Below the pieces are notes generated by a model. It was given only the letters and a program-made list of their open reading frames with translations, searched no databases and was not told the origin of the DNA. A DNA stretch of 64,000 bases from Salibacterium halotolerans. Lineage in GTDB: Bacteria > Bacillota > Bacilli > Bacillales > Marinococcaceae. A program made the translations under genes and the position numbers. The first letter of the stretch is position 1, and the number at the start of each line of letters is the position of its first letter. Shown here one piece after another: positions 9,107-17,997 of this stretch. The stretch covers positions 40,703 to 104,702 of the forward strand of contig NZ_FOXD01000013.1 in assembly GCF_900115625.1 (NCBI RefSeq), read 5' to 3'.

Positions 9107-10486
9107 CTATTGCTGCTCCATCATACGGCGGACGGCCTGTTCTCCCTGGCTGATGCAGTCCGGAAGACCTACACCTTCAAATGCAGCACCCGCCGTATAG
9201 ATACCTGGAAATTTTTCTTTCATGTGACTCGATATACGTTCCATTTTCTCAAAATGTCCCACCTCGTATTGGGGCATGGCATGCCGCCAGCGTGTAACAT
9301 TGAAATATTCCGGTTTCCCTTCCACAGCCATAACGTGATTCAGGTCTTTCAGAACAATATCCACAATCTCTTCGTCCGGTTTTTCCACCACATCTTCGCC
9401 GCCGGGCTTCCCGACGTAACAGCGGAGAAGCGCCTTGCCCGGAGGTGCGGCGTGTTCCCATTTACGATGCGTCCAAGTGCAGGCGGTGATGGTGTAGCCG
9501 CTTTTTTTGGAAACGACAAAGCCGGTACCGTCAAAATCACCGCTGAGCTGATTTTCATCAAATGCCATAGCGACGGTCGCAACGGAAGTAGCCGGAATGG
9601 AAGCGAGTTCTTCTTTCAAAATGTCTGAATCCAGGAGCGATGCTGTAATATCATGAGGCGTTGTCATGATCACCCGGTCAAACAGCGAAGTACTCCCATC
9701 ACTGAAGGCAAGCTCATACTGTCCTTCTTTTTTGCGGATGGACTGGAGACCGGAATTTTTATGGACCGCATCTTCATCCAGATGATTCTCAATACCTTCC
9801 ACAAACGATTGAAGTCCTTTTGTTAAGCTGTAAAAACCCGCTTTTTTCCGTCCTCCTCCGGAAGAAGGACGTTCTTCCCGCATACCCAGGATAAGACTGC
9901 GGTACTGCCGTTCTACTTCAAAAAAACGCGGAAACGTAGCCTGAAGGCTTAAACGGTCCATGTTCCCGGCATAAATACCGGACAAGAGCGGATCAATCAA
10001 GTGATCCACCACTTCGCTGCCAAGCCGTCTCCGGAAAAACACGCCCAGTCCCTGATCCGAGTCTGATTTGGAACGGGGCAGGATGAAATCAGCCGCCGCC
10101 CGCAGTTTTCCGCGGATGGAAAACAGACCCGTCGTTAAAAAAGGACCAAGTTTTGTCGGAATTCCCATGACAGAACCTTCCGGAATCGGATGCAGAGAAC
10201 GTCCTTTCAGAATATAAGCCCCGCTTGCGTTATTCGTAATCAATTCTTCTTCCAGGCCGACTTCTTTAGCAAGAATGGAAGCACTTTCTTTCCGGGCGAG
10301 AAAGGAATCGGGACCCTGCTCAATCACAAAACCGTTGTAGTAGTCCGTCTTTATTTTTCCGCCCAGGCGCTCCTCTTTCTCAAAAAGGTGGTACTCCATA
10401 TCCAGTGAATTGGTCATTATTTCTTTCTGCAGATAGTAGGCGGCGGCGAGTCCGGTGATCCCTCCGCCGATAATAGCTGTTTTCAT
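9107..10486 (-). CDS. hemY: Coproporphyrinogen III oxidase (CgoX/HemY)
   Basis: FAD-dependent enzyme that in Gram-positive bacteria oxidises coproporphyrinogen III to coproporphyrin III. The 459-aa protein has the N-terminal dinucleotide-binding motif IIGGGITGLAAAYYL (about residues 5-19), a substrate/FAD region with GPDSFLARKES, and a C-terminal FAD motif GIYTAGAAFEGVGLPDC. It follows hemH by 10 nt, forming a hemE-hemH-hemY operon. The ATG follows GAGGGA. Confidence 0.95.
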   Translation of the reverse strand: MKTAIIGGGITGLAAAYYLQKEIMTNSLDMEYHLFEKEERLGGKIKTDYYNGFVIEQGPDSFLARKESASILAKEVGLEEELITNNASGAYILKGRSLHPIPEGSVMGIPTKLGPFLTTGLFSIRGKLRAAADFILPRSKSDSDQGLGVFFRRRLGSEVVDHLIDPLLSGIYAGNMDRLSLQATFPRFFEVERQYRSLILGMREERPSSGGGRKKAGFYSLTKGLQSFVEGIENHLDEDAVHKNSGLQSIRKKEGQYELAFSDGSTSLFDRVIMTTPHDITASLLDSDILKEELASIPATSVATVAMAFDENQLSGDFDGTGFVVSKKSGYTITACTWTHRKWEHAAPPGKALLRCYVGKPGGEDVVEKPDEEIVDIVLKDLNHVMAVEGKPEYFNVTRWRHAMPQYEVGHFEKMERISSHMKEKFPGIYTAGAAFEGVGLPDCISQGEQAVRRMMEQQ

Positions 10487-10496
10487 TATCCATCCC

Positions 10497-11435
10497 TCAC
10501 TTACTTTCTGCCCCTGTCTGCCTTATTCTTAGAATGGCATCCGCAAGTGCATCAATAAATTCGGGCTCCGCATTCGGCATGGCGGGACGATAATAGGACG
10601 CGCCAACTTCATCGCAGGCCTGACGGCACTCCACGTCATTGTCAAACAGAACTTCAAGATGATCCGCCACAAAGCCGACCGGACAGTATATAAAAGCGTT
10701 GTATCCATAGTTGGAATGAAGATCTTTCGTTAAATCCTGGACGTCAGGACCGAGCCATGGATCCGGTGTGTTCCCTTCACTCTGCCAGCCGATGGCATAA
10801 TCGGAGATACCGGCTCCTTCCGCAATCCATTTCGCTGTTTCTTCCAGCTGCTCAGGATACGGGTCGCCCGCCTGTATAATTTTTTCCGGAAGGCTGTGTG
10901 CCGAAAAAATCACACACGTCTTTTCTTCCGGTCTTGTCTGTTCCATCGTACGTTTCACCTGATCGACCCAGTATTCAATAAATTTCGGTTCATCATGCCA
11001 GTTTTCCACGGAATGAATGGCCGGGCCATCGATGCGCAAGGCTTCTTCGTGCGCCCGGCCGTTATACGATTTAATACTGAACGTCGAAAAATGCGGCGCA
11101 AGTACAATACTGTACGCTTTCTCAATACCATCTTCTTTCATTTGAGCTACGGCATCTTCAATGAATGGATCAATATGTTTCAATCCAAGATACCAGTGAA
11201 ATTCCACCTCGTCTGTCCGCTCATTCAGACGTTCCTCCAGGCTTCGGCCCTGGTTGTTTGTAATGTTGGCAAGAGGAGACACGCCGCCTATCGCCTCATA
11301 CCTGGAAATCAGGTCCTGAAGCGCTTCTTCCGACGGTTTTCTGCCGCGTCGGATATGCGTATAGTAGGACTCCACCTCATCCAGACTCCGAGGTGTTCCG
11401 TATGCCATCACAAGCAGTCCGATTTTTTCTGCCAT
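10497..11435 (-). CDS. hemH: Coproporphyrin ferrochelatase (CpfC/HemH)
   Basis: Inserts Fe(II) into coproporphyrin III. It is 312 aa, the usual length for the soluble Firmicute enzyme. The start [19 protein letters not shown] and the metal-site histidine and glutamate regions ([12 protein letters not shown] near residue 180; [15 protein letters not shown] near 255) are present. It is located between hemE (18 nt upstream) and hemY. Confidence 0.95.
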   Translation of the reverse strand: MAEKIGLLVMAYGTPRSLDEVESYYTHIRRGRKPSEEALQDLISRYEAIGGVSPLANITNNQGRSLEERLNERTDEVEFHWYLGLKHIDPFIEDAVAQMKEDGIEKAYSIVLAPHFSTFSIKSYNGRAHEEALRIDGPAIHSVENWHDEPKFIEYWVDQVKRTMEQTRPEEKTCVIFSAHSLPEKIIQAGDPYPEQLEETAKWIAEGAGISDYAIGWQSEGNTPDPWLGPDVQDLTKDLHSNYGYNAFIYCPVGFVADHLEVLFDNDVECRQACDEVGASYYRPAMPNAEPEFIDALADAILRIRQTGAESK

Positions 11436-11453
11436 TTGGATGACCCCCTTTTT

Positions 11454-12488
11454 TTATTTCTGTGTATATTCATGTACAAAAGCTGTCAGCCGTTTCAGCG
11501 TGTCCGGATCCACATCCGGAAATACACCGTGACCCAGGTTGAAAATAAACCCGTTTTCCTGCATGCCCTGGTCGAGGATCGGTTTCACCTGTTCTTCAAT
11601 GGCATTCCACGGTGCCAGGAGCAGAGCCGGGTCAAGATTACCCTGCAGTGCTTTGGTGATTCCCTGATTTCTTGCTTCCGAGACCGGGGTCCGCCAGTCC
11701 AGACCGATAATTTCAAGAGGAAGGTCGTTCCATTCCTGCAGCAGATGCCCCGCGCCTACGCCGAACATGATAATCGGAACCTGTTCCCCCTGCAGTTCTT
11801 CGAATATCCGCCTCATCACAGGTTTTACATAACGGCGGTAGTCCGAAGCATTTAATGCCCCGACCCATGAATCAAAAATCTGGATAGTTTCCGCTCCTGC
11901 CCGGATCTGGGCTTTCACGTAGCGGATTGTCATATCGCCGAGCTTGTCCATGAGTGCCTGCCAGGCTTCGGGCCGGGCGTGCATGAAGGCTTTCGTGTGG
12001 TAGTAATTTTTGGATGGTCCGCCTTCAATCATATAGCTTGCGAGCGTAAACGGTGCTCCGCTGAACGTAATCAGCGGAACATGAAGCTGTTCGCGGAGCA
12101 GGCTTATCGTGTCGAGGACAAACGGAACTTCCTGCTCCGGTTCGATCATGCCGAGCTTGTCAACGTCGTCGTGGTGCTTGATCGGATTATGAATAACCGG
12201 ACCAACCCCCGGCTTAATATCAACCTCCACTCCCATAGAAGGGAGTGGTGTCATAATATCTTTGTACAAAATGGCAGCATCGGTATTGTACTGGTCAACC
12301 GGAAGTTTTGTTACGTAGGCGCACAATTCCGGATCTCTTGTTATCTCAAATAAAGAATATTTTTCTTTCAGTCTGCGGTACTCCGGCTGTGAACGGCCCG
12401 CCTGGCGCATATACCAGACCGGGACATGGTCCACAGGTTCTTTTCTTGCAGCCTGCAGAAACGTCATGTTTTTATTCTGTTGGGCCAT
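11454..12488 (-). CDS. hemE: Uroporphyrinogen decarboxylase
   Basis: Decarboxylates uroporphyrinogen III to coproporphyrinogen III. The 344-aa product carries the substrate-binding signature [16 protein letters not shown], plus [26 protein letters not shown] and the C-terminal [13 protein letters not shown]. Two in-frame ATGs lie near AGGAGG; the one at 12486-12488 has the better spacing (8 nt). It opens the hemEHY group and lies downstream of pbpF. Confidence 0.95.
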   Translation of the reverse strand: MAQQNKNMTFLQAARKEPVDHVPVWYMRQAGRSQPEYRRLKEKYSLFEITRDPELCAYVTKLPVDQYNTDAAILYKDIMTPLPSMGVEVDIKPGVGPVIHNPIKHHDDVDKLGMIEPEQEVPFVLDTISLLREQLHVPLITFSGAPFTLASYMIEGGPSKNYYHTKAFMHARPEAWQALMDKLGDMTIRYVKAQIRAGAETIQIFDSWVGALNASDYRRYVKPVMRRIFEELQGEQVPIIMFGVGAGHLLQEWNDLPLEIIGLDWRTPVSEARNQGITKALQGNLDPALLLAPWNAIEEQVKPILDQGMQENGFIFNLGHGVFPDVDPDTLKRLTAFVHEYTQK

Positions 12489-12710
12489 CGGCATTTCCTC
12501 CTGTTCCTGTAACCCTCTTCATCCTCCAGCTTTTCCTCGTTCGTCTATCGTTCCATACCCTTTTTACCATACTCCACAAGCATTGTCATGTACAGCACTT
12601 CACGCCAATGTTCATAAAATGGATAATAAAAAGCTAAAGCGCCCTGAATCACTGAAGTTCGGCTGAGAACGCCACGTCGCGCGGCAGCGCCGAACGGATC
12701 TGCATCCTTT

Positions 12711-12743
12711 AATAAAAGAGGCTGCCCCCTGGATGGACAGCCT
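12711..12743 (-). terminator. Terminator after pbpF
   Basis: A 9-bp stem (AGGCTGTCC with GGGCAGCCT, one G-T pair, minus strand) is followed by CTTTTATT. It suggests that hemEHY has its own promoter in the 12.5-12.7 kb gap; no clear promoter was seen there. Confidence 0.6.
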
Positions 12744-12750
12744 TCTTCTA

Positions 12751-14901
12751 TCAACCTCCGAATATGGAGCCCATGGAGGCTTCTGCCACGTTGGAGGCTT
12801 CTCCTTCTTTTTCGGTCTGCGGGTTGTAGGGAACGACCATATATTCTTTCATGTTGAAGATGTTGACCCCTTCGATCGTGTATTCTCCTGTTCCCTGTAC
12901 TTCTGCGACTTTCTCGCTGGCACCGTCGGTAACTTCGTAAATTTTGTAGATAACGCGTTCATCGTCCGCCGCCGTCCATTCCAGCTGCACATTGAAAAGA
13001 CCGCCGCCGCGGAGGCTGAGGGAAGCCGATAAATCATTCACGCTGTTCATTTCCACCGGTGCTTCAAGATCCTGTACGCCGTCGGGCTGTTCAAACGTGG
13101 TGCGGACATCCGATTCTTCCGGCACTTGATTTAAAATATCTTTAAAAAGCCTGGTCGGAAAAGAGCTCCCGGCCTGAAGATACTGCTCTTCTGTCGTCTG
13201 GTCGTACCCCATCCAAAGCGCGCCGGTCCACTGCGGAGTGAATCCTGCGAACCAGGCATCCCTTGTTGCTCCTTCTACTTCCACAAAGGACGTCGTACCG
13301 GTCTTGCCGGCCAGCGGATAGGTGGTGGACCCTTTTGTTCCGGTTCCTTCCTGCACAACATTCTGCAGCATTCTTGTCATATACCATGAATTTTGAGGAG
13401 TCATGATCTGCTTCGTTGACGTTTGTGCTTCTGCGATGACATCGCCGTCCCGGTTCTCTATTTTTGAAATAAAATATGGCTCGGTCTTCTTTCCGTTATT
13501 GGCAAAGGCAGTATAAGAGGATGCTATCTGATACGGGGACAACCCTTCCGATAAACCGCCAAGCGCCACGGCCAGACCTTCGGACTCAATGTCCAGTCCC
13601 GCAGACTGCATCCATTCGGACGTCGTGCTCCGGTCCAGCTGATCATAAAGCCAGACGGCCGCCGCATTGGTGGACTCTGTCAGCGCTTTGTTCATCGTAA
13701 TATCACCTGAATACTCGCCGTTGTAATTTTTAGGCGTATATCCGTTGTAACTTGTTTTTTCATTCTGAAGGATAGAATACGGCTGATAATCACCGGATTC
13801 CAGAGCAGGAGCATAAACTGCCAGCGGCTTCATCACCGATCCGGGCTGCCGTTTCGCTGTCACACGGTTCAGCCCCTGACGCACGTAATCCCTGCCTCCC
13901 TGTACAGCCGCAACACCGCCGCTCTGATGATCCATCATGAAAAAGGCTCCCTGTACATTCTTTGATCCTTCCGGAAAATAAGAATCCTGTTGAAACAAGT
14001 TATAGGAGGCCTGCTGCATTTCTTTATTCATCGGTACGACAATGTCGTATCCTCCGCGGTATATTTGTTCCGCTGACAAGTTATACTTCGTTTCCGCTTC
14101 GTTTAATACCATATCAATATATGTATAATAAGCGGGACTGTTTTCTGTTTCATGGAGCTGGTCGGGCAGCGTTTTTCCCTGCAGGGCAACAGCCTTTTCG
14201 GCCCCTACATACCCTTGTTCTTCCATCAGTGAGATGACCGTGTTCCGCCGTTCCCGGGCCTGTTCGGCATTATCGACCGGGGAATAATTCGATGGTGCTT
14301 TCGGGATACCGGCAAGCATTGCAGCCTCGTCCACCGTCAGTTCCGACGCGTCTTTGTTGAAATACAGCTGGGCCGCCGACTGCACGCCGTATGCTCCGTG
14401 CCCGAAGTAAATCTGGTTCAGATAATATTCGAGAATCTGGTCTTTGCTGAATTTGCGTTCGAGCCCCATCGCAATTAACACTTCTTTTGTTTTGCGCAGC
14501 AGGGTCTGATCATTCGTTAAAAAAGAATTCTTCGCGAGCTGCTGCGTAATGGTGCTCCCGCCTTCCACAATACTGCCTGCCAGAATATCGCGGTAAAGCG
14601 CACGCAGAATGCCGCGCGGATCTATACCCTGGTGTTCATAAAAACGCATATCTTCAATCGCAACAAACGCCTGCTTCACGTGGTCGGGAAGCGATTCAAT
14701 TTCTACGACATTACGATCTTCCTGATGCAGTTCTGCCAGTTTTGTTCCTTCTTCGTCATAGAGGACAGATGTTTCTTTCATGACGAGCTGTTTCTCATCG
14801 ATAGCGGCCGCCCCTATGACAACAGACGACAGATATATGCCGGCACTGACCAGCATAAAACCGATGAGCAGCAGCCCCCATTTCACCCATTTATTTTTCA
14901 T
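12751..14901 (-). CDS. pbpF: Class A penicillin-binding protein, PbpF-like
   Basis: Bifunctional glycosyltransferase/transpeptidase of peptidoglycan synthesis. In 716 aa it has a single N-terminal membrane anchor (about residues 8-30), a GT51 domain with AIEDMRFYEHQGIDPRGILR and GGSTITQQLAKN, and a transpeptidase domain with SxxK in QPGSVMKP, SxN in STNAAA and KTGTT. A fibronectin-III-like tail occupies about the last 100 residues. pbpF also neighbours hemEHY in B. subtilis, where it contributes to spore germ-cell-wall synthesis. Confidence 0.9.
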   Translation of the reverse strand: MKNKWVKWGLLLIGFMLVSAGIYLSSVVIGAAAIDEKQLVMKETSVLYDEEGTKLAELHQEDRNVVEIESLPDHVKQAFVAIEDMRFYEHQGIDPRGILRALYRDILAGSIVEGGSTITQQLAKNSFLTNDQTLLRKTKEVLIAMGLERKFSKDQILEYYLNQIYFGHGAYGVQSAAQLYFNKDASELTVDEAAMLAGIPKAPSNYSPVDNAEQARERRNTVISLMEEQGYVGAEKAVALQGKTLPDQLHETENSPAYYTYIDMVLNEAETKYNLSAEQIYRGGYDIVVPMNKEMQQASYNLFQQDSYFPEGSKNVQGAFFMMDHQSGGVAAVQGGRDYVRQGLNRVTAKRQPGSVMKPLAVYAPALESGDYQPYSILQNEKTSYNGYTPKNYNGEYSGDITMNKALTESTNAAAVWLYDQLDRSTTSEWMQSAGLDIESEGLAVALGGLSEGLSPYQIASSYTAFANNGKKTEPYFISKIENRDGDVIAEAQTSTKQIMTPQNSWYMTRMLQNVVQEGTGTKGSTTYPLAGKTGTTSFVEVEGATRDAWFAGFTPQWTGALWMGYDQTTEEQYLQAGSSFPTRLFKDILNQVPEESDVRTTFEQPDGVQDLEAPVEMNSVNDLSASLSLRGGGLFNVQLEWTAADDERVIYKIYEVTDGASEKVAEVQGTGEYTIEGVNIFNMKEYMVVPYNPQTEKEGEASNVAEASMGSIFGG

Positions 14902-15236
14902 TTAAAACAGCGGCTCCTTCATTGTGCACGGTGATTTCTACATAATAGAGTTGTCTGCCTGCTATTATAAAGTATCCGCCGTGATTCGGCATCTTTTTTC
15001 ACAGCTTTTGTTATTCTGCGTGATTTTAACAACTTTTATCAAACCTTGTCCAACGGCTTCCTCCCATTCCATTTCCCCGCACAACGCCGTCATGATATGA
15101 TAAAATGTACATTACCCGCATTGCTTGGCATGTACGAACATTTCAGCTCGTACACTATCATACAGCCGCATTGTTTCATGCAGATGTCAAACGTTTTTGA
15201 ATGATCACCGCAGAGTGAAAAACAGGAGGGATTTCG
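14902..15236. promoter_or_regulatory. Divergent regulatory region with a 7-bp inverted repeat
   Basis: This 335-nt gap separates pbpF (minus) and the ccdA-like gene (plus) and holds no ORF I trust. It contains an inverted repeat TGTACGA-N10-TCGTACA at 15131-15154, which could be an operator, and an AT-rich TGATAAAAT at about 15097-15105. No regulator is assigned. Confidence 0.35.
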
Positions 15237-15953
15237 TTGAATGAAGTCAGCATCTGGCTCGCTTTCGGGGCGGGGATTGTTTCTTTTTTATCGCCCTGCA
15301 TCTTTCCACTCGTCCCGGCCTATCTGGCCCAGTTGACAGGCTCGACGGTCGCCGACGGAGAAATACAGGTGGGAAGAAGAATCGTCTTATCCCGGAGCCT
15401 GGGGTTTATCCTTGGGTTTACGTTAATATTTATGGTGCTCGGCCTCACTTCCACCGCACTCGGTTCCTTAATTGAAAATAACCAGAAAGTCATTCAGCAG
15501 GTGGGCGGTATTGTTATTATTCTGTTCGGTCTGCAGATGACCGGAATCATATCCATTAAAGCATTAATGACCGACAAGAAACTGCACCGGACGCCGAAAA
15601 AATCAACCAGCTTTGCCGGCTCTGTTTTTTTCGGACTGGTGTTTGCCGCCGGCTGGACGCCCTGTATCGGACTCGTCCTCGGCGGTATTCTAACTCTGGC
15701 AGGTTCAGCTGAAACCATGTACACCGGTTTGTTTATGCTGTTCATCTACTCCATGGGGCTTGGCATCCCTTTTCTGATCGTCGGTCTGCTTTATTCGAAA
15801 TCGCTGCATAAATTAAAACGGCTGAATAAATGGCTCCCGCGTATCCAAAGAGGAAGCGGCGTCATTATGATTGCACTCGGCATCCTGCTGTTTACCGGTT
15901 ATTTTCAGATGCTGTCGGCGTATTTCGCCCAATTCAATCCGTTCAGCATTTAA
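15237..15953 (+). CDS. CcdA-type thiol-disulfide transporter
   Basis: CcdA family proteins carry electrons across the membrane for cytochrome c maturation or spore thiol chemistry. The 238-aa product has six predicted membrane segments. The two redox cysteines are in SFLSPCIFPLVPAY (Cys21) and GWTPCIGLVLGG (Cys143). The start is TTG at 15237 with AGGAGG 7 nt upstream; no in-frame ATG lies near. It is followed 17 nt later by an amidohydrolase gene, so the two are probably co-transcribed. No ccdB/resBC genes are adjacent, so its partner is unknown. Confidence 0.88.
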   Translation: MNEVSIWLAFGAGIVSFLSPCIFPLVPAYLAQLTGSTVADGEIQVGRRIVLSRSLGFILGFTLIFMVLGLTSTALGSLIENNQKVIQQVGGIVIILFGLQMTGIISIKALMTDKKLHRTPKKSTSFAGSVFFGLVFAAGWTPCIGLVLGGILTLAGSAETMYTGLFMLFIYSMGLGIPFLIVGLLYSKSLHKLKRLNKWLPRIQRGSGVIMIALGILLFTGYFQMLSAYFAQFNPFSI

Positions 15954-15970
15954 TACAGAGGAGGTCTATT

Positions 15971-17146
15971 ATGGAACAGAAGTTATTTGAACTGCTCGAC
16001 CAGGGCTATGATGAAATGGTCGAGATTCGGCGGTATCTTCATCAATACCCGGAGCTGTCTTTTGAAGAGGAAGAAACGCCCGCCTACATCGCGGACTATC
16101 ACCGCCGGCTCGGGCACGAGGTACATACAGGCGTCGGAGGCCGCGGTGTCACCGCCCGGCTTGAAGGCGCACAGCCCGGTCCTGTCATCGCGCTGCGCGC
16201 AGACTTTGATGCGCTTCCGATTCAGGAAGAAACCGGTCTGCCGTTTGCTTCAAAACGTGACGGCGTCATGCACGCCTGCGGTCACGACGGACATACAGCC
16301 GAAATGCTCGTGCTTGCCAAAGCACTGAACCAGCTGCAGAACGAGCTTTCCGGCTCTATTGTTTTTATTCATCAACATGCGGAGGAACTGGCTCCCGGCG
16401 GTGCGCAGGCCATGATTGAAGATGGATGCCTGGACGGTGTCGATGCCGTATTCGGCACCCACCTTTGGGCAACGGTACCATACGGGGTGATGCAGTATAA
16501 AGACGGGCCCATGATGGCCGCGGCTGACAGTTTTGAAATAAATATTATCGGCCAGGGCGGCCACGGTGCCACACCGCACCTGACAAAAGATGCGATCGTC
16601 ATCGGCTCCCAGCTTGTCACGACGATACAGCAGCTCGTCAGCCGCCGTATTGATCCGCAGGATTCCGCCGTCGTCTCGGTCGGTTCGTTTGAAGCAGCGA
16701 ACGCGTTTAACGTCATTGCCGATCAGGCGCGTCTCGTCGGCACCGTCCGCACTTTCAACGATGATGTGCGGGATACCATTGAAGAGGAGCTGAACCGCAT
16801 GACAAAGGGTGTGTGCGACAGCGCCGGAGCGGAAGCTGATTTCCGTTACTTCCGAGGATATCCGACGGTTGTGAACCATACCCGGGAAGCGGAATTTCTT
16901 GCTTCCTGCGCAGCCGAAGTGCCGGGTGTGACCGAAACAGAATACATGAAACCGCAGATGACAGGAGAAGATTTCGCCTACTACCTTCATCATGTGAAAG
17001 GCTCCTATTTCTTCACCGGCGCGGCCAATCCGGAATGGGAAACACCATACCCCCATCACCATCCAAAATTCGACATCGATGAACGCGCCATGCTTATTGC
17101 CGCCAAAATCCTCGGCAAAGCCGTCCTCGATTACAAATCAGCCTGA
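15971..17146 (+). CDS. M20-family amidohydrolase, YhaA-like
   Basis: A metal-dependent amidohydrolase of the M20D (IAA-amino acid/N-acyl-amino acid hydrolase) family, 391 aa. Visible motifs are RADFDALPIQEETGLPFAS, the metal-binding MHACGHDGHTAEML, QHAEELAPGGAQAMI with the catalytic Glu pair, and the dimerisation domain around GQGGHGATPHLTKDAI. The ATG at 15971 follows GAGG; the longer frame upstream overlaps the ccdA-like gene. B. subtilis yhaA is also next to ecsC. The natural substrate is unknown. Confidence 0.88.
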   Translation: MEQKLFELLDQGYDEMVEIRRYLHQYPELSFEEEETPAYIADYHRRLGHEVHTGVGGRGVTARLEGAQPGPVIALRADFDALPIQEETGLPFASKRDGVMHACGHDGHTAEMLVLAKALNQLQNELSGSIVFIHQHAEELAPGGAQAMIEDGCLDGVDAVFGTHLWATVPYGVMQYKDGPMMAAADSFEINIIGQGGHGATPHLTKDAIVIGSQLVTTIQQLVSRRIDPQDSAVVSVGSFEAANAFNVIADQARLVGTVRTFNDDVRDTIEEELNRMTKGVCDSAGAEADFRYFRGYPTVVNHTREAEFLASCAAEVPGVTETEYMKPQMTGEDFAYYLHHVKGSYFFTGAANPEWETPYPHHHPKFDIDERAMLIAAKILGKAVLDYKSA

Positions 17147-17169
17147 TGAAGGAAACCGTATGAAATAAG

Positions 17170-17199
17170 GGACTGTATCAAAAGGTACAGTTCTTTTTT
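17170..17199 (+). terminator. Terminator of the ccdA-amidohydrolase operon
   Basis: An 8-bp stem (GGACTGTA / TACAGTTC, one G-T pair) with an 8-nt loop precedes TTTTTT. Confidence 0.75.
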
Positions 17200-17275
17200 G
17201 GAAATAAAGAATGCAGTTTCAGGCAGGTTCAGAAGATGGCTGCTTTTGGCTGTCGCTTCCTTCATCCGACCAGGG

Positions 17276-17470
17276 TGTGGACACTACCACCGAAAAATAA
17301 GCACGTAGTGTCTTCCGATCACCGATTGATGGACACTGCGCCGACCAAATCAGGAATTAGTATCCGCCGGCAGAAATCAATGGACACTAGCTGCAGGGAC
17401 GTGAAGTGCTGGTGTCACCCAACACGACTTCCATGGATACTACACGTGCTCCCGGACAATGTAGTGTCCA
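17276..17470 (+). repeat. GGACACTA alternating half-site array, copy 1
   Basis: Eight copies of an 8-nt half-site (consensus GGACACTA, or TAGTGTCC on the other strand) alternate in orientation at 17279, 17306, 17331, 17358, 17382, 17410, 17435 and 17462. Centre-to-centre distances are 27, 25, 27, 24, 28, 25 and 27 nt. Facing pairs can form four successive hairpins. A homologous array in inverted orientation lies at 37619-37810; alignment needs only about two single-base gaps. A frame of 100 codons runs through it, but the gaps relative to the other copy break the frame, so it is treated as non-coding. Confidence 0.8.
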
Positions 17471-17565
17471 TTACACCACGCTGCCAATCCAACCAAAAAA
17501 GGAGACTGGGACAAAACCTTTATAGGACAGAAGAATGAGGCTGGGCCAAAACCTCTATAAGATAG

Positions 17566-17605
17566 AAAAATGCCGAACGATTTTAAAAAGTCGTTCGGCA
17601 TTTTT
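17566..17605. terminator. Strong symmetric hairpin with A/T tails
   Basis: A perfect 15-bp stem (AAAAATGCCGAACGA / TCGTTCGGCATTTTT) has a 10-nt loop and can terminate in both directions. It lies between the convergent amidohydrolase and ecsC genes, inside the putative MITE. Confidence 0.7.
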
Positions 17606-17645
17606 CGTTACTGAGACAAACCGCTGCGCCAAAATGCTTCGCTTT

Positions 17646-17755
17646 CACTCCAGAGCACAAGGGCGGCATCGATTCGCTGGGGCTCATCGTGTCTTCTTTG
17701 CACTCCGGAGTACAAGGGCGACATCGATTCGCTGGGGCTCATCGTGTCTTCTTTG
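17646..17755 (+). repeat. Tandem duplication of a 55-nt unit
   Basis: Two head-to-tail 55-nt units (17646-17700 and 17701-17755) differ at about three positions. Each contains ACAAGGGCGRCATCGATTCG. No coding function is apparent. Confidence 0.85.
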
Positions 17756-17997
17756 CCGCGGGCACGGCTCAAATAGAGGATGATCGGCTAAAACCGGCAC
17801 GTCCTGTGCCAACGCCGACCTGACCCGCATCCTGCGGGCCTTCGGAAGAAAATCACTTCCTGCGGGGTCTTGAGACTCGTGCTGTTCTGAGCAGGAGTCG
17901 AAGCATTTTGGCTCCGCTGCCATGCGAATTCTAAACAGAAACAAAAGACGTTCGTGTTTTGTTTTATACATTTTTCTTTTGTCCCAGGCTGTTTCTT

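Larger units (their letters stand above)
17499..17996. mobile_element. Putative MITE-like intergenic element
   Basis: The left end carries two 34-nt direct repeats beginning GAGACTGGGACAAAAC (17503) and GAGGCTGGGCCAAAAC (17537). The right end (17977-17990) is the inverse, TTTTGTCCCAGGCT, giving imperfect terminal inverted repeats of about 13 nt. Inside are a 15-bp hairpin and a 55-nt tandem duplication. There is no transposase frame. The right end touches the ecsC stop. Its MITE nature is inferred; it could also be a terminator-rich repeat assembled in steps. Confidence 0.5.

Noticed and set aside
12545..12754. 69-codon minus-strand frame between hemE and pbpF
   Set aside because: It runs through the pbpF terminator, has no ribosome site and no resemblance to a known protein.
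16250..17062. 270-codon antisense frame
   Set aside because: It is the complement of the well-conserved amidohydrolase gene and carries no family signature.
17236..17538. 100-codon open frame through the first GGACACTA array
   Set aside because: The homologous array at 37.6 kb has single-base gaps that break the frame, the codons follow the DNA repeats, and there is no good ribosome site.
17276..17755. Possible CRISPR array
   Set aside because: Half-sites are 8 nt and alternate orientation, the intervening sequence is conserved between copies rather than unique spacers, and no cas genes are present.
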